This document shows positions 26,533 to 35,726 of a stretch of DNA of 64,000 nt, piece by piece. The DNA is from Desulfurivibrio sp044068625. GTDB taxonomy: Bacteria > Desulfobacterota > Desulfobulbia > Desulfobulbales > Desulfurivibrionaceae. Made by a program: the position numbers and the translations under genes. How positions within the stretch are numbered: the first letter of the stretch is position 1; each line of letters begins with the position of its first letter. The stretch lies in assembly GCF_044068625.1 (NCBI RefSeq), contig NZ_JBIPKH010000002.1:1-64000 (forward strand), written 5' to 3'. The notes beneath the pieces were generated by a model. The model saw nothing but the letters and a program-made list of their open reading frames with translations, was not told the origin of the DNA and ran no database searches.

Positions 26533-28764
26533 ATGTCCGATGATCATCGTTGCAGCCGTCGTTCGTTCCTTAAAACCGCCGGCCTGGCCGCCGCTGCCCT
26601 GCCCCTTACCGGCCTGACGGCCGGGGCTGAGGTGCCCGGGGTGGGGCAATTGTCTGCCTCCGGACAGCGGCAGGTAGCGACGGTTTGCGGGATCTGCCCG
26701 GCCCATTGCCTGATCACCGCCACGGTGCGGGAGGGGCGAGTGGTAGAGCTGGCGGGCACCGCAGGCAATCCCCTCAACGGTTCCCGGATCTGCGCCCGGG
26801 GCCAGGCCGCCATCGATCTGCTTTACGATCCCGACCGGCTCAAGTATCCCATGAAACGGACAGGCCCCCGGGGCAGCGGGCGTTGGCAACGGATCAGTTG
26901 GGCTGAGGCCATCGATACCGTGGCCATGAAGATGGAGGAGGCCCTGCGCCATTCCGGACCCGCGGCCCTGGCCCTGTTTGCCGCCGGCCCCTCCTCCCAC
27001 TACATCCGGGAGCTGTTTGCCGAGTTCGCCGTCCCCCATATCAACGATTCCCACTACGAAAACTGCCACTGCAATCGGGAAGCGGCCTATATCTCCACCC
27101 TGGGTTTCTCCCCCGGAGCGCCTCCTCGTCTTGACTATCGGAACACTCGCTGCCTGGTCCTGCTTGGTTGCCACCAGGGGGAAAACCTGATGCTGCCCGA
27201 GTTCAGCCGGCTGCTGGCCGCCCGGGATCGGGGCGCCAGCCTGATCGTCGCCGATCCCCGTCGCAGCGTGATCGCCGCCCGGGCCGATCAGCACTTGATG
27301 CTGCGCCCCGGCAGTGATCTGGCCCTGCTGCTGGGTTGGTGCAATTTCCTGCTGGAGCGGGGACTCCATGATCGGGAGTTTGTCGCCAACCGGGTTGAAG
27401 GGTTGGCGGAGATGCGACAACTGGCCGCCGCCTATCCCCTGGAGCGGGTGGCGGAGCTGACCGGGCTGAGTGAGGAGAGTATCGAGAAAAGCGCCCTGTT
27501 GCTGGCGGCAAGCGCCCCGGCGGTGATTATCCATCCCGGGCGCCACAGCAACTGGTATGGCGATGATGTCCAGCGCCTGCGGGCCCAGGCGATCCTCAGC
27601 GCCCTGCTGGGGGCGGTGGGCCGTCCCGGCGGCCTGCTGCTGCCGCTGGCCCAGCCGGGCCCGCCCGCCGCGCCATCCCTTTACGCCAGGGGGCGTGAGG
27701 GTTTGGGCCGGGCTTTGCAGGGGCGGGGCGGTGACCGTTCCGCCGTTATTCTCCAAGCTATGGAGCAGGAGAGGATCAGGTTTTTGGGCTGTTGGGGGCA
27801 GAATCCCTTCCACGGCTATCCCAACCCCTACCGCACCGCCCTGGCCTGGCAGAAGCCCGATTTCATCTTTACCTGTGACCTGTTGCCCAGTGAGGCCGCC
27901 CTCCATGCCGATATCATCCTGCCGGAAGCCACCTTTCTGGAGCGGCATGGCCGGGTCGAATTCCGGGCCGACGCGGAACCGCCGCTGGTCACCGTCGGTT
28001 TTCCGGCGCTGGAGCCGGCCTTCGAGGCCCGTGACCCCTATTGGATCGTGCGGGAGTTGAGTATCCGGCTGGGGCGGGGTCGGGGCCTCCGGTTGCCCGA
28101 GGTCGCCACCCGCTTGGAGCAGGACCTGGTCGATCTGCCGTTCGGCCTCAATGAATTGCGCCAGGGCGGGGCCTGGCAGGTGGTGGCGGAGCTGGCGGCC
28201 CCGGACGAAGAAGAGTTCCGTTTTCCCACCATCAGCGGCAAGATCGAGTTGGTCTCCCGCGATCTGGCCGAGGCCGGCCAGCCGGCCCTGCCGGAGTTTA
28301 CTTCGCCCCCGGCCGCCCCTCCGGGGTATTTTCGGCTGCTCTATGGCCGCTCCCCCCTGCATACCAACAGCAGCACCCAGAACAACCGGCGACTGATGGG
28401 GGAGCAAGCGGAAAATGAGTTGTGGCTGAACGATCGGGCCGCCGGCGAGCTGGGGTTGAGCAATGGCGAGCTGGTTTTACTGGAAAATCAAGATGGTTTG
28501 AGTTCGCTGAAACCGGTGCGCTTGCACGTGACCGACGCCATCAGGCCCGATTGCGTTTATCTGGTGCACGGTTTTGGCAATCGTTCACCACTACTGCGCC
28601 AAGCCTTTGATCAGGGAGTCTCCGACGCGGCCCTGATGAGCAGAACCACCACCAATCCGGTTACCGGCATGCGGGCCCTGCGGAATAATTTCATTAAGCC
28701 GGTGCCGCTTTCCGCCAAACCGGCAACTCGGGATCCAGCCGCCGGAAGCGGGGATCGGCGCTGA
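26533..28764 (+). CDS. Orphan Tat-exported molybdopterin oxidoreductase (DMSO reductase family)
   Basis: A 743-residue catalytic subunit. It has a twin-arginine signal (CSRRSFLKTAG, R9-R10) and an N-terminal 4Fe-4S site C52-x2-C55-x3-C59-x27-C87, as in PsrA/PhsA-like enzymes. The region where these enzymes place the Mo ligand reads HYENCHCN (C178 and C180), so Cys ligation is likely but which Cys is uncertain. Molybdopterin-binding stretches include LGCWGQNPFHGYPN and the C-terminal TNPVTGM. Enzymes of this size reduce polysulfide, thiosulfate or similar in the periplasm. No four-cluster ferredoxin or membrane subunit is adjacent. Its last 71 bp overlap the convergent methyltransferase gene. 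Confidence 0.85.
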   Translation: MSDDHRCSRRSFLKTAGLAAAALPLTGLTAGAEVPGVGQLSASGQRQVATVCGICPAHCLITATVREGRVVELAGTAGNPLNGSRICARGQAAIDLLYDPDRLKYPMKRTGPRGSGRWQRISWAEAIDTVAMKMEEALRHSGPAALALFAAGPSSHYIRELFAEFAVPHINDSHYENCHCNREAAYISTLGFSPGAPPRLDYRNTRCLVLLGCHQGENLMLPEFSRLLAARDRGASLIVADPRRSVIAARADQHLMLRPGSDLALLLGWCNFLLERGLHDREFVANRVEGLAEMRQLAAAYPLERVAELTGLSEESIEKSALLLAASAPAVIIHPGRHSNWYGDDVQRLRAQAILSALLGAVGRPGGLLLPLAQPGPPAAPSLYARGREGLGRALQGRGGDRSAVILQAMEQERIRFLGCWGQNPFHGYPNPYRTALAWQKPDFIFTCDLLPSEAALHADIILPEATFLERHGRVEFRADAEPPLVTVGFPALEPAFEARDPYWIVRELSIRLGRGRGLRLPEVATRLEQDLVDLPFGLNELRQGGAWQVVAELAAPDEEEFRFPTISGKIELVSRDLAEAGQPALPEFTSPPAAPPGYFRLLYGRSPLHTNSSTQNNRRLMGEQAENELWLNDRAAGELGLSNGELVLLENQDGLSSLKPVRLHVTDAIRPDCVYLVHGFGNRSPLLRQAFDQGVSDAALMSRTTTNPVTGMRALRNNFIKPVPLSAKPATRDPAAGSGDRR

Positions 28765-29317
28765 TCGCCTCGCTGTTCTTGTGGTTGGCGATCAGGATTC
28801 CCCCCGGTTGCAGCTTTTCCTCGATCATTTTTTCAAAGCGCAGTTGCAGCTCCCGGTCGGCAAAGGGCCGAAAATAGTAAATCACCTCGAAATCCTGATA
28901 TTTTTCATAGTTCCAGATGTCGGCGTCCCTGACCCTTTGGCGATCGAAAAGTCGGCAGGCGATCTCGTAGGGACGGCGGTCCTTCTCGATTCCGTGGACA
29001 TCGAAACCCAGTTGCTCGGCCAGCAGCATCACGTTGCCGATTCCGCAGCCCACGTCCAGCAGGGCCGGCGGGGGATAGGCGTCCATCTTCAGGTGGCGGC
29101 GGGCCAGGGTCAGTTGCCGGAAGACCTGGCGGCTGTCCATGGCCACGAAGGGGTATTCCCGGCTGGTGTCGTTGCGGGTGGCGGCGCTGGCCTCGTTACC
29201 CAGCAGACCGATGAACCGCTGGCTGATATTGATGAATACTTCGCAGCGGCTGGCGGGATCGTCGGGCCGGTGGCAGCAGTCCAGGCCGGGGGGCGGCGGG
29301 CAGGGATCAAGGGTCAT
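28694..29317 (-). CDS. Class I SAM-dependent methyltransferase
   Basis: A 207-residue protein. SAM motif I is LLDVGCGIGNVMLLAEQLG (about residues 85-103), followed by the acidic end of strand two in GIEKD. The N-terminal 50 residues contain Cys/Pro-rich sequence (PCPPPPGLDCCHRP) before the fold. No signature for a particular substrate is seen. It is 5 bp downstream of the M20 hydrolase gene on the same strand, so the two are co-transcribed. Its 3' end overlaps the molybdopterin oxidoreductase gene by 71 bp tail to tail. Confidence 0.75.
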   Translation of the reverse strand: MTLDPCPPPPGLDCCHRPDDPASRCEVFINISQRFIGLLGNEASAATRNDTSREYPFVAMDSRQVFRQLTLARRHLKMDAYPPPALLDVGCGIGNVMLLAEQLGFDVHGIEKDRRPYEIACRLFDRQRVRDADIWNYEKYQDFEVIYYFRPFADRELQLRFEKMIEEKLQPGGILIANHKNSEAISADPRFRRLDPELPVWRKAAPA

Positions 29318-29322
29318 AGTCT

Positions 29323-30504
29323 TTACAGTTCCTCTGTGGCGGTGAGAGCGGTTTGGGCCAGAAACCTGGCCCCGATGGGCAGCACCTTCTCGTCGAAATC
29401 GAAGCGGGAGCTGTGGGCCGGGCCCTTGGGACCCCTTTTTTTGCCGGCCCCGAAACGGACCATGCAGCCGGGAACCTGCTGGAGGTAACGGGCGAAATCC
29501 TCTCCCCCCAGACTGGGGGAAGGCAAGCCGGGAACCTGCTCCCGGCCCAGCAGTTCCTCGGCCACCCGCCGGGCCAGATCGCTGGCCACGGGATCGTTGT
29601 GCAGAGGCGGGCAGCCCTCTGTGATGCTTAGATCTACGGTTGCCCCATGGGCCAGGGCCGCCGCCTTGACCATCCGGCGCAGACCGGCAAGCAGGGTCTG
29701 GCGAGTCTGGGGCAGGATGGCCCGGATGGTCCCGGTCAGCCGGGTCTCCTCGGCGATCACATTGGCTGCCGTGCCCCCCTGGATCTGGCCGATGGTCAGT
29801 ACCGCCGGTTGGACCGGATCACAGTTGCGGGCCACCAGGCTTTGCAGATTAACCGCCAGACTGGCGGCGATCACGATGCTGTCCGTGGTCTCATGGGGTT
29901 TGGCCGCGTGTCCGCCCCGGCCCCGCACCACAATAGTAAATTCATCGGTGGAGGCGCAGATGGTTCCGGCCTGGACCGCGATTTGACCGGTGGCCAGATG
30001 GCGGTCGATATGGCCGGCGAAGATCGCTTTGACCCCGGTGAGGGCGCCGGCGGCGATCATCCCTTCGGCGCCGCCCTCTCCCTCTTCGGCGGGTTGGAAG
30101 ATCAGCACCACCCGGCCCGGCAGCGGCCGCCGGTTTCGCAGCAGGGCCGCCGCCCCCAGCAGCATGGCGACATGGCCGTCATGGCCGCAGGCGTGCATCA
30201 CCCCGGGAACCCGGGAGGCGAAGGCCAGCCCGGTTTCTTCCTCGATGGGCAGGGCATCCAGATCGGCCCGCAGGGCCACATCGCTGCCGGTTGCCGCCGG
30301 ATCGCCGATGGCGGCCAACACCCCGGTTTGGTGGACCCGGCGTGAAGCGATTCCCAGCTCCTGGAGCTTGCTTATGATGTAGCGGCAGGTTTGGTGCTCC
30401 TCGCCGCTGAGCTCAGGATGACGATGGAGATGGCGGCGGATCTGCAGCAGCCATTTGTTCAGTTTTTGGTCTGGGACCGGTAACGAATTCATGTTTTGCA
30501 ACAT
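29323..30504 (-). CDS. M20 family amidohydrolase (peptidase M20D)
   Basis: A 393-residue metal-dependent amidohydrolase of the HipO/IAA-amino-acid hydrolase group. It begins with LHRHPELSGEE, has RADLDALPIEE and the metal-ligand motif MHACGHDGHVAMLLG, then PAEEGEGGA and the dimerisation domain with RGRGGHAAKPHE. The C-terminal GGEDFARYLQ completes the metal site. Members remove N-acyl groups from amino acids or diaminopimelate; the substrate is not readable here. The usual GLH is GHI (FAGHID). It precedes the methyltransferase gene by 5 bp. Confidence 0.92.
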   Translation of the reverse strand: MLQNMNSLPVPDQKLNKWLLQIRRHLHRHPELSGEEHQTCRYIISKLQELGIASRRVHQTGVLAAIGDPAATGSDVALRADLDALPIEEETGLAFASRVPGVMHACGHDGHVAMLLGAAALLRNRRPLPGRVVLIFQPAEEGEGGAEGMIAAGALTGVKAIFAGHIDRHLATGQIAVQAGTICASTDEFTIVVRGRGGHAAKPHETTDSIVIAASLAVNLQSLVARNCDPVQPAVLTIGQIQGGTAANVIAEETRLTGTIRAILPQTRQTLLAGLRRMVKAAALAHGATVDLSITEGCPPLHNDPVASDLARRVAEELLGREQVPGLPSPSLGGEDFARYLQQVPGCMVRFGAGKKRGPKGPAHSSRFDFDEKVLPIGARFLAQTALTATEEL

Positions 30505-30696
30505 ACCAGAGAAGGGGTTCAGTCTGAAAGTGATCTTTCACGGTTGCCTGCTGGAGCACTGCCTGCTCACAGTAATGGTATCCAATTGTCAATTATCCCT
30601 TTACATTCCGTCAACAATTTAATATCTCTCTGACGGCGTGGCAGCAGCTGGTGAGGAATTTTTCACGAATTATTTAACATCGGAGGTCTGAACTAT

Positions 30697-32505
30697 ATGG
30701 AATACATCAGAAATCTCAGGGTCTCGAGGATGTTGCAGTTGCTGGTCTTTATTCCGGTGGCTTTTCTGGTGGCAGTTCTGCTGGTTAACGGTCTGGATCG
30801 CTATCGTCTGCTGGATCAGGCCGGGACGGTGCGGGAGTTGGCCCTGGTCGCCGGATTGACCGCCGAGGTTGCCCATCAGGGCCAGCTGGAGCGGGGGATG
30901 ACCGCGGGATTTCTGGGGAGCCGGGGAGGACAGTTTGCCGATCGCCTGCCCGGCCAGCGCAGCGCCACCGATCGGGCCATCAAGGAGCTGCAGGAATTTG
31001 TCGCCGGCTCCGCCACCCTTCGTCGAGAGTCGTCCCGGGAACTGGGGAACAAACTGCGGGGGGCCCTCGGCGGGATTGAACGGATCGGCGTCATCCGGCA
31101 GCAGGTGGACGGGTTCAATATTGCCGGTCCGGAGGCGATCGCTTTCTACACGGCCGCAATCAACGAATTTCTCACCACCATTCCAATGATCGCCGGTAAC
31201 AGCCCCAACCAGGAGATCATGCGAGCCCTGACCGCCTACTACAACTTTGTCGAAGCCAAGGAGCGGATGGGGATAACCCGGGCCGTGCTGAGCAACACCT
31301 TTGCCCAGGACCGCTTTGGGGAAAATATGTTCCGGCGGTTTGCCGAGTTGCTCTCCGCTCGCCAGGTGTTTCTGGGCAACTTCGCGGCCTTTGCCGATCA
31401 GCCCTCCCTTAATTTCTACCAGGAAAAGATGCGGGCCCCCGCGGTGGAGCGAGTGGCGGCCATGGAGCAGGTGGCCCTGGAGCGTTACCAGACCGGAGGT
31501 TTCGGGATTGAGGCGACCCTTTGGTTTGATACCATTACCGCCAAGATCAACCTGATGAAAGAGGTGGAAAATCGGCTGGCCGCCGGGGTGATCGATCTGG
31601 CCGAGGAGAGCATGGCCGTCGCCCGTTACTCTTTGATCGTCGGGGTGGTGACGGCGTTGGTGGTCATAACTCTGCTGCTGTTGCTGGCCCGTTTCTTTGC
31701 CCTGACCCTGGTCCGTTCCCTGGAAAATATCTCCGGTCAGCTCACCGAGGGGTCCAGCCAGGTGGCGGCGGCGGCCCAGCAGGTTGCCTCGGCCAGCAAC
31801 TCCCTGGCCGATGGTACCGGTAGTCAGGCCGCGGCCATTGAAGAGACCTCCGCCTCCCTGGAGCAGATCTCCTCGATGACCCGGCAGAATGCCGACAATG
31901 TCAGCCAGGCCGATACCCTGGTCAGCGAGGCCCGGCAGGTGATCGAGACCGCCAACAGTTCGATGAAACAGTTGACCAAATCCATGGGGGAGATCTCCCG
32001 GGCCAGTGAGGAGACCAGCAAGATCATCAAGACCATCGACGAGATCGCCTTCCAGACCAACCTGTTGGCCTTGAATGCGGCGGTGGAGGCGGCCCGGGCC
32101 GGTGAGGCCGGAGCCGGGTTCGCGGTGGTGGCCGACGAGGTGCGTAACCTGGCCATGCGGGCCTCGGAGGCGGCCAACAGTACCGCCGGCCTGATCGAGG
32201 GGACGGTGACCAAGGTTAATGCCGGTTCCGGCCTGGTGGGCTCCACCGAAAGTTCCTTCAATCAGGTCGCTGAAAGCGTCGGCAAGATTGCCGGTTTGAT
32301 GGGGGAGATCGCGGCCGCTTCCCGGGAGCAGGCCAGCGGGGTGCAGCAGATCAACCTGGGGGTTACCGAGATGGATACGGTGACCCAGAAGAACGCCGCC
32401 ACCGCCGAGGAGTCCGCCGCCGCCGCCGAAGAGCTGAGCGGCCAGGCCGAGCATATGCAGGAGATGGTGCGGCTGCTCACCGCCATGGTCAAAGGGCGCC
32501 CTTGA
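30697..32505 (+). CDS. Methyl-accepting chemotaxis protein with NIT sensor domain
   Basis: A 602-residue chemoreceptor. A helix at about 12-32 is followed by a periplasmic NIT domain (about 40-300) recognised from AEVAHQGQLERGMTAGFLGS, GQRSATDRA and YNFVEAKERMGI, which resemble the nitrate/nitrite-responsive NIT fold. A second helix is at about 309-332. The cytoplasmic half is a signalling coiled coil with the hairpin tip EIAFQTNLLALNAAVEAARA and flanking helices rich in Ala, Ser and Gln. The ligand may be an oxyanion, but NIT domains vary. It is a single gene with its own 192-bp upstream region; a TGAAAG-TGAT-CTTTCA palindrome is at 30525-30540. Confidence 0.9.
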   Translation: MEYIRNLRVSRMLQLLVFIPVAFLVAVLLVNGLDRYRLLDQAGTVRELALVAGLTAEVAHQGQLERGMTAGFLGSRGGQFADRLPGQRSATDRAIKELQEFVAGSATLRRESSRELGNKLRGALGGIERIGVIRQQVDGFNIAGPEAIAFYTAAINEFLTTIPMIAGNSPNQEIMRALTAYYNFVEAKERMGITRAVLSNTFAQDRFGENMFRRFAELLSARQVFLGNFAAFADQPSLNFYQEKMRAPAVERVAAMEQVALERYQTGGFGIEATLWFDTITAKINLMKEVENRLAAGVIDLAEESMAVARYSLIVGVVTALVVITLLLLLARFFALTLVRSLENISGQLTEGSSQVAAAAQQVASASNSLADGTGSQAAAIEETSASLEQISSMTRQNADNVSQADTLVSEARQVIETANSSMKQLTKSMGEISRASEETSKIIKTIDEIAFQTNLLALNAAVEAARAGEAGAGFAVVADEVRNLAMRASEAANSTAGLIEGTVTKVNAGSGLVGSTESSFNQVAESVGKIAGLMGEIAAASREQASGVQQINLGVTEMDTVTQKNAATAEESAAAAEELSGQAEHMQEMVRLLTAMVKGRP

Positions 32506-32517
32506 TTTAGAGGCTGG

Positions 32518-33897
32518 TCACACCCCAGGTCTGGCCGCTCTCCGCCCCCGCTGCTCATCGACATAGAGGGCCAGCACCAGGGCCAGGCCGAAGAGCAGGG
32601 CGCAAAAGAGGATGGAGACCTGCAGGCCGAAAGCGATCTGGAGCAGGCCGATTCCCAGCAGGCCGACGATGGCCGCGGCCTTGCTGAACAAGCCCCAGAA
32701 GCCGAACAGTTCCGCCGCCTTGTTCCGGGGGGCAAAGAGCCCGACCAGGGCCCGACCCGCCGACTGGGTCGAGCCGAGACAGGTGCCGGCCAGCACCCCC
32801 ACCACCAGAAAGATGTACTGGGCCTGCCAGGCCGGGCCGAAATGGCGTTGGGCCCAAATGGCCATGGCCGGGGCCAGGTAGATCAGGATGATGGCCGCCA
32901 TCCAGAGGATGAGGGTCAGGGCGTAGATCGGCTTGGCGCCCACCCGGTCCTGCAGAAAGCCGAAGGCCAGGGCGCCCAGACAGGCGGTGATCTGGACCAC
33001 CACGAACATCAGGATGCGAACCGGCTCATCCCAGCCGATCACCTGGGCCCCGTAGATAAAGGTGAAGGAGATGATGATGTAGATGCCGCACATGGCGAAA
33101 AAGGTGGAAAAGAGCAGCAGGAACAGATCGGGAAAAGCGTGCAGGCCGGTAAAGGTTCGCTTGGTCCGACGCAGGCCCAGGAGCAGGTAATGGCCCGGCT
33201 CTTTCAGGCGCCGGGGCCGGCCCCGCTCCTTAAGCCAGAGAAAGGTGGGGAGCGCCGCCACCAGGAAAAAGAGGCCGGCGAAGGGGCCGACCCAGCGGAT
33301 TCGGGAGAAGTTTTCCGCGCTTACTTCCCCCAGCAGGAGGATGGCGAAGGCGGTTGCCACCAGGCCCCCCACGTAACCCAAGGCCCAGCCAAATCCGGAG
33401 ATCTTGCCCAGATCCTCGGGGCGCCCGAGGTCGGGCAGGAAACTGGCGATGAAGGACTCGCCGATGGCGTAGGCGTAGTTGGAGACCACCAGCAGCAGCA
33501 GGCCGAGAAAAATATAACCCGGCGCCACAAAATAAAGCAGGGAGGTGGCAACAACGGTGAGCAGGTAACTGGCCAGGAGAAAACGTTTGCGGGTGGCGCT
33601 GAAATCCATGATCGCCCCGAAAATCGGTCCGGTCATGACCACCAGCAGGTAGCTGACGGCCAGCCCCAGGCTCCAGAGGAAGTTGCCCAGTCGGTACCCG
33701 CTCTCCTGGTCACCGACGATGATTCTGGTGAAAAGATCACCGAAAATCACCGTGATGATCAGCAGGGTATAGGCCTGGTTGGCGAAGTCGAACATCGCCC
33801 AACCGAAGATCTCTTTTTTGCTGGCGGGCCGGTTGGGCTGGGGGATCTTTTTACCCGGTGCCCCCAGGGAAGCAGGTGAAAGAGCCGACTTTCTCAA
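32518..33897 (-). CDS. UMF1-family MFS transporter
   Basis: A 459-residue membrane protein of the major facilitator superfamily, Atg22/UMF1 branch. The start FGWAMFDFANQAYTLLI is diagnostic for this family, and about twelve hydrophobic helices follow. Landmarks include DFSATRKRFLLASY (the loop 2-3 motif), SFLPDLGRPEDLGKISGFGWALGYVGG and GSTQSAGRALVGLFAPRNKAAELFG near helix 10. The N-terminal 28 residues are a Ser/Pro/Lys-rich cytoplasmic tail. Substrates of bacterial UMF1 proteins are unknown. It is convergent with the chemoreceptor and 18 bp from the molybdopterin-binding protein gene on the same strand. Confidence 0.88.
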   Translation of the reverse strand: MRKSALSPASLGAPGKKIPQPNRPASKKEIFGWAMFDFANQAYTLLIITVIFGDLFTRIIVGDQESGYRLGNFLWSLGLAVSYLLVVMTGPIFGAIMDFSATRKRFLLASYLLTVVATSLLYFVAPGYIFLGLLLLVVSNYAYAIGESFIASFLPDLGRPEDLGKISGFGWALGYVGGLVATAFAILLLGEVSAENFSRIRWVGPFAGLFFLVAALPTFLWLKERGRPRRLKEPGHYLLLGLRRTKRTFTGLHAFPDLFLLLFSTFFAMCGIYIIISFTFIYGAQVIGWDEPVRILMFVVVQITACLGALAFGFLQDRVGAKPIYALTLILWMAAIILIYLAPAMAIWAQRHFGPAWQAQYIFLVVGVLAGTCLGSTQSAGRALVGLFAPRNKAAELFGFWGLFSKAAAIVGLLGIGLLQIAFGLQVSILFCALLFGLALVLALYVDEQRGRRAARPGV

Positions 33898-33915
33898 AGC
33901 ATGCCGCCCCGCAAT

Positions 33916-34956
33916 CTATTTGCCGAAGGGGCAGACGGGATAGGTGCATTTTTTGCAGTTGCGGCAAAGACCGCCGTGACCCAAGGCGGCCATGGTCTCC
34001 CGGCTGATCTTCTCTCCGGCCAGCACCCGGGGCAGGATCAGGTCAAAGACGGTAATCCGATGAAACATCCCACAGGCCGGCAGGCCCAGCACCGGGATCT
34101 GCTGGCCCGAATCCCCCGGCAGATAGCCCACCAGGAACATGGCTCCGGGTAAAACCGGGGTGCCGTAAACCAGTTCGCCGGCTCCGGCCTGGGCGATGCC
34201 GCCGCGGGTGACGTCGTCGGGGTCCACCGACATGCCGCCGCTGGTCACGATCAGGTCGGCGCCGGCGGCCAGGCATTCCCCGATGGCGGCGGCGATCATG
34301 CCGGTGTCGTCGGGGGCCTTGACCACTCTGACCACCCGGGAGCCGATGGCGGTCAGCTTCTCCCGCAGCACCGGTTCAAAGGCGTCCTTGATTCGGCCGT
34401 GATAAACCTCGTTGCCGGTGATCACCAATCCGGCCCGGGCGGCCCGGAGCGGCTCGATCCGGACGATTCCGCCACACTCTTGGGCGATGGCCACCGCCTG
34501 GTCCACGATGTCGCGCCGGGTGGTCAACGGGATCAACCGGGTGGCGGCCACCTGCTCCCCCTGGGCCACCAGGGTGTCGCCGTGGAGGGTGGCGCACATC
34601 ACCTCTCCCAGCAGGTTGAAGCGGTAGAGGGCCTCCCGTTCCACTCGCAGCACCCCGGGGTGGGCGGCCAGCAGGGCGATTTTGCCCTCCACCGGTTCAC
34701 CCTCCGCCGCCACGCCCGGTCCGGCCAGGGCCGCCGCCAGCAGCTGGGCCGCTTCGTTTTCGTGGATGTCGTTTTCGCTCAACTCCAGGACAAAGATATG
34801 CTCCTTGCCCAGTCGGCGCAGGTGGTCGATATCCTCCGGCCGGATAACATGTCCCTTCTTGAAGGCCCGCCCCTTGAACTCGCCGGCTCGGATTTCGGTA
34901 ATATCGTGGGGCAGCACCATGCCCACCGCCTCGGCCACCGGAACACTTTTTGCCAT
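33916..34956 (-). CDS. MoCF-domain molybdopterin-binding protein with C-terminal Cys cluster
   Basis: A 346-residue protein. The MoCF (MogA/MoeA-type) domain spans about 165-310, with VITGNEVYHGRIKD, DDTGMIAAAI and TSGGMSVDPDD forming the pterin-binding site. The N-terminal part resembles the MoeA lead-in (AVGMVLPHDITEI). The C-terminus ends in CRNCKKCTYPVCPFGK, four cysteines that could bind zinc or an Fe-S cluster. It is 23 bp downstream of the FmdE-family gene, a pairing known in anaerobes with many tungsten or molybdenum enzymes. A role in cofactor handling or sensing is likely; the exact reaction is unknown. Confidence 0.82.
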   Translation of the reverse strand: MAKSVPVAEAVGMVLPHDITEIRAGEFKGRAFKKGHVIRPEDIDHLRRLGKEHIFVLELSENDIHENEAAQLLAAALAGPGVAAEGEPVEGKIALLAAHPGVLRVEREALYRFNLLGEVMCATLHGDTLVAQGEQVAATRLIPLTTRRDIVDQAVAIAQECGGIVRIEPLRAARAGLVITGNEVYHGRIKDAFEPVLREKLTAIGSRVVRVVKAPDDTGMIAAAIGECLAAGADLIVTSGGMSVDPDDVTRGGIAQAGAGELVYGTPVLPGAMFLVGYLPGDSGQQIPVLGLPACGMFHRITVFDLILPRVLAGEKISRETMAALGHGGLCRNCKKCTYPVCPFGK

Positions 34957-34979
34957 GATCTATCCCTCGTTGCAGGCAA

Positions 34980-35564
34980 TTAGATAACTTGATAATAGCG
35001 GCCGTGGGCGCAGGGACGGCAGAGGGTCTCTCCCTTTTGGCCGCTTACTTCCCGGCAATCCTGCACCCAGTCTCCGCAGCTTTGGCATTGGACCCGCCGC
35101 AGGGGTTTGCCCGGCAGGTCCTCCTGGGGGACCTCGACTCTCACCGGCTGAACGGCAAACAACTCCTCTTCGGGCATAAGGCGGTAGGCCTCAAGCTGCT
35201 GTTTGGCCCGGTCGCTGATCTCGGGACAATATTTAGCGGCTTGTTCCCGGGCCTCTTCCCGGGCGGTCACCCGCACCGCCCGGCCGGTTTTGAGGTTGAC
35301 GAAGGTGGCTGCCATGATCCCATAGTCCAGCCACTTGAGGGAGCGTTTGCCCAGGGTGCAGCCGGTGACGCTCTGGATGGCGTCGGTGGCGCAGCGATCG
35401 ATCTCCACCAGCACATAAAAATCCTTGCGCTGGCCGCCGCGGGGGTCGTCGATACCGATCTCGCGCAGGCCGATCATGGCCAGTCGTACTCCAATCACCT
35501 GGCCGGCACAGATATGCCCATGCACGGCGGTGGATTTTTCCAGCAGTTGTTCAAAATTCTCCAT
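34980..35564 (-). CDS. FmdE-family protein with zinc-ribbon tail
   Basis: A 194-residue protein. The FmdE domain starts with the metal-binding H15-G-H-I-C19 motif and continues with GCTLGKRSLKWLDYG, the conserved core. The C-terminus carries CQSCG and CRPC, a zinc ribbon. FmdE was named from formylmethanofuran dehydrogenase operons, but in sulfate-reducing and related bacteria it accompanies molybdenum/tungsten cofactor genes. It is the first gene of a pair with the MoCF protein. Divergent from gapN across a 162-bp gap. Confidence 0.88.
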   Translation of the reverse strand: MENFEQLLEKSTAVHGHICAGQVIGVRLAMIGLREIGIDDPRGGQRKDFYVLVEIDRCATDAIQSVTGCTLGKRSLKWLDYGIMAATFVNLKTGRAVRVTAREEAREQAAKYCPEISDRAKQQLEAYRLMPEEELFAVQPVRVEVPQEDLPGKPLRRVQCQSCGDWVQDCREVSGQKGETLCRPCAHGRYYQVI

Positions 35565-35647
35565 GTTTCTCCCTCCGGTGGTGGTAACCTGCCAGCCAGA
35601 GAATAGTCAGCCGTCCCGGACAAAGCAACAGCTTTGCGGAAATCGCA

Positions 35648-35676
35648 TTGTCAAACCTATTCAGGCGCGTTATTCT
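35648..35676 (+). promoter_or_regulatory. Candidate sigma-70 promoter for gapN
   Basis: TTGTCA at 35648-35653 and TATTCT at 35671-35676 are separated by exactly 17 bp, and the ATG is 50 bp further on. The -35 matches five of six consensus bases and the -10 four of six. Confidence 0.4.
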
Positions 35677-35726
35677 CCGGGGCTCTGCGCCCTAAGCGTT
35701 TTCTGGCATGTAATGATAATGGGACC

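Noticed and set aside
26506..28407. A 633-codon open frame on the minus strand
   Set aside because: Antisense shadow of the orphan molybdopterin oxidoreductase; low-complexity Gly/Gln/His composition, no domain.
30670..32454. A 594-codon open frame on the minus strand
   Set aside because: Antisense to the NIT-domain chemoreceptor; Gly/Leu/His repeats come from the Ala-rich codons of the coiled coil.
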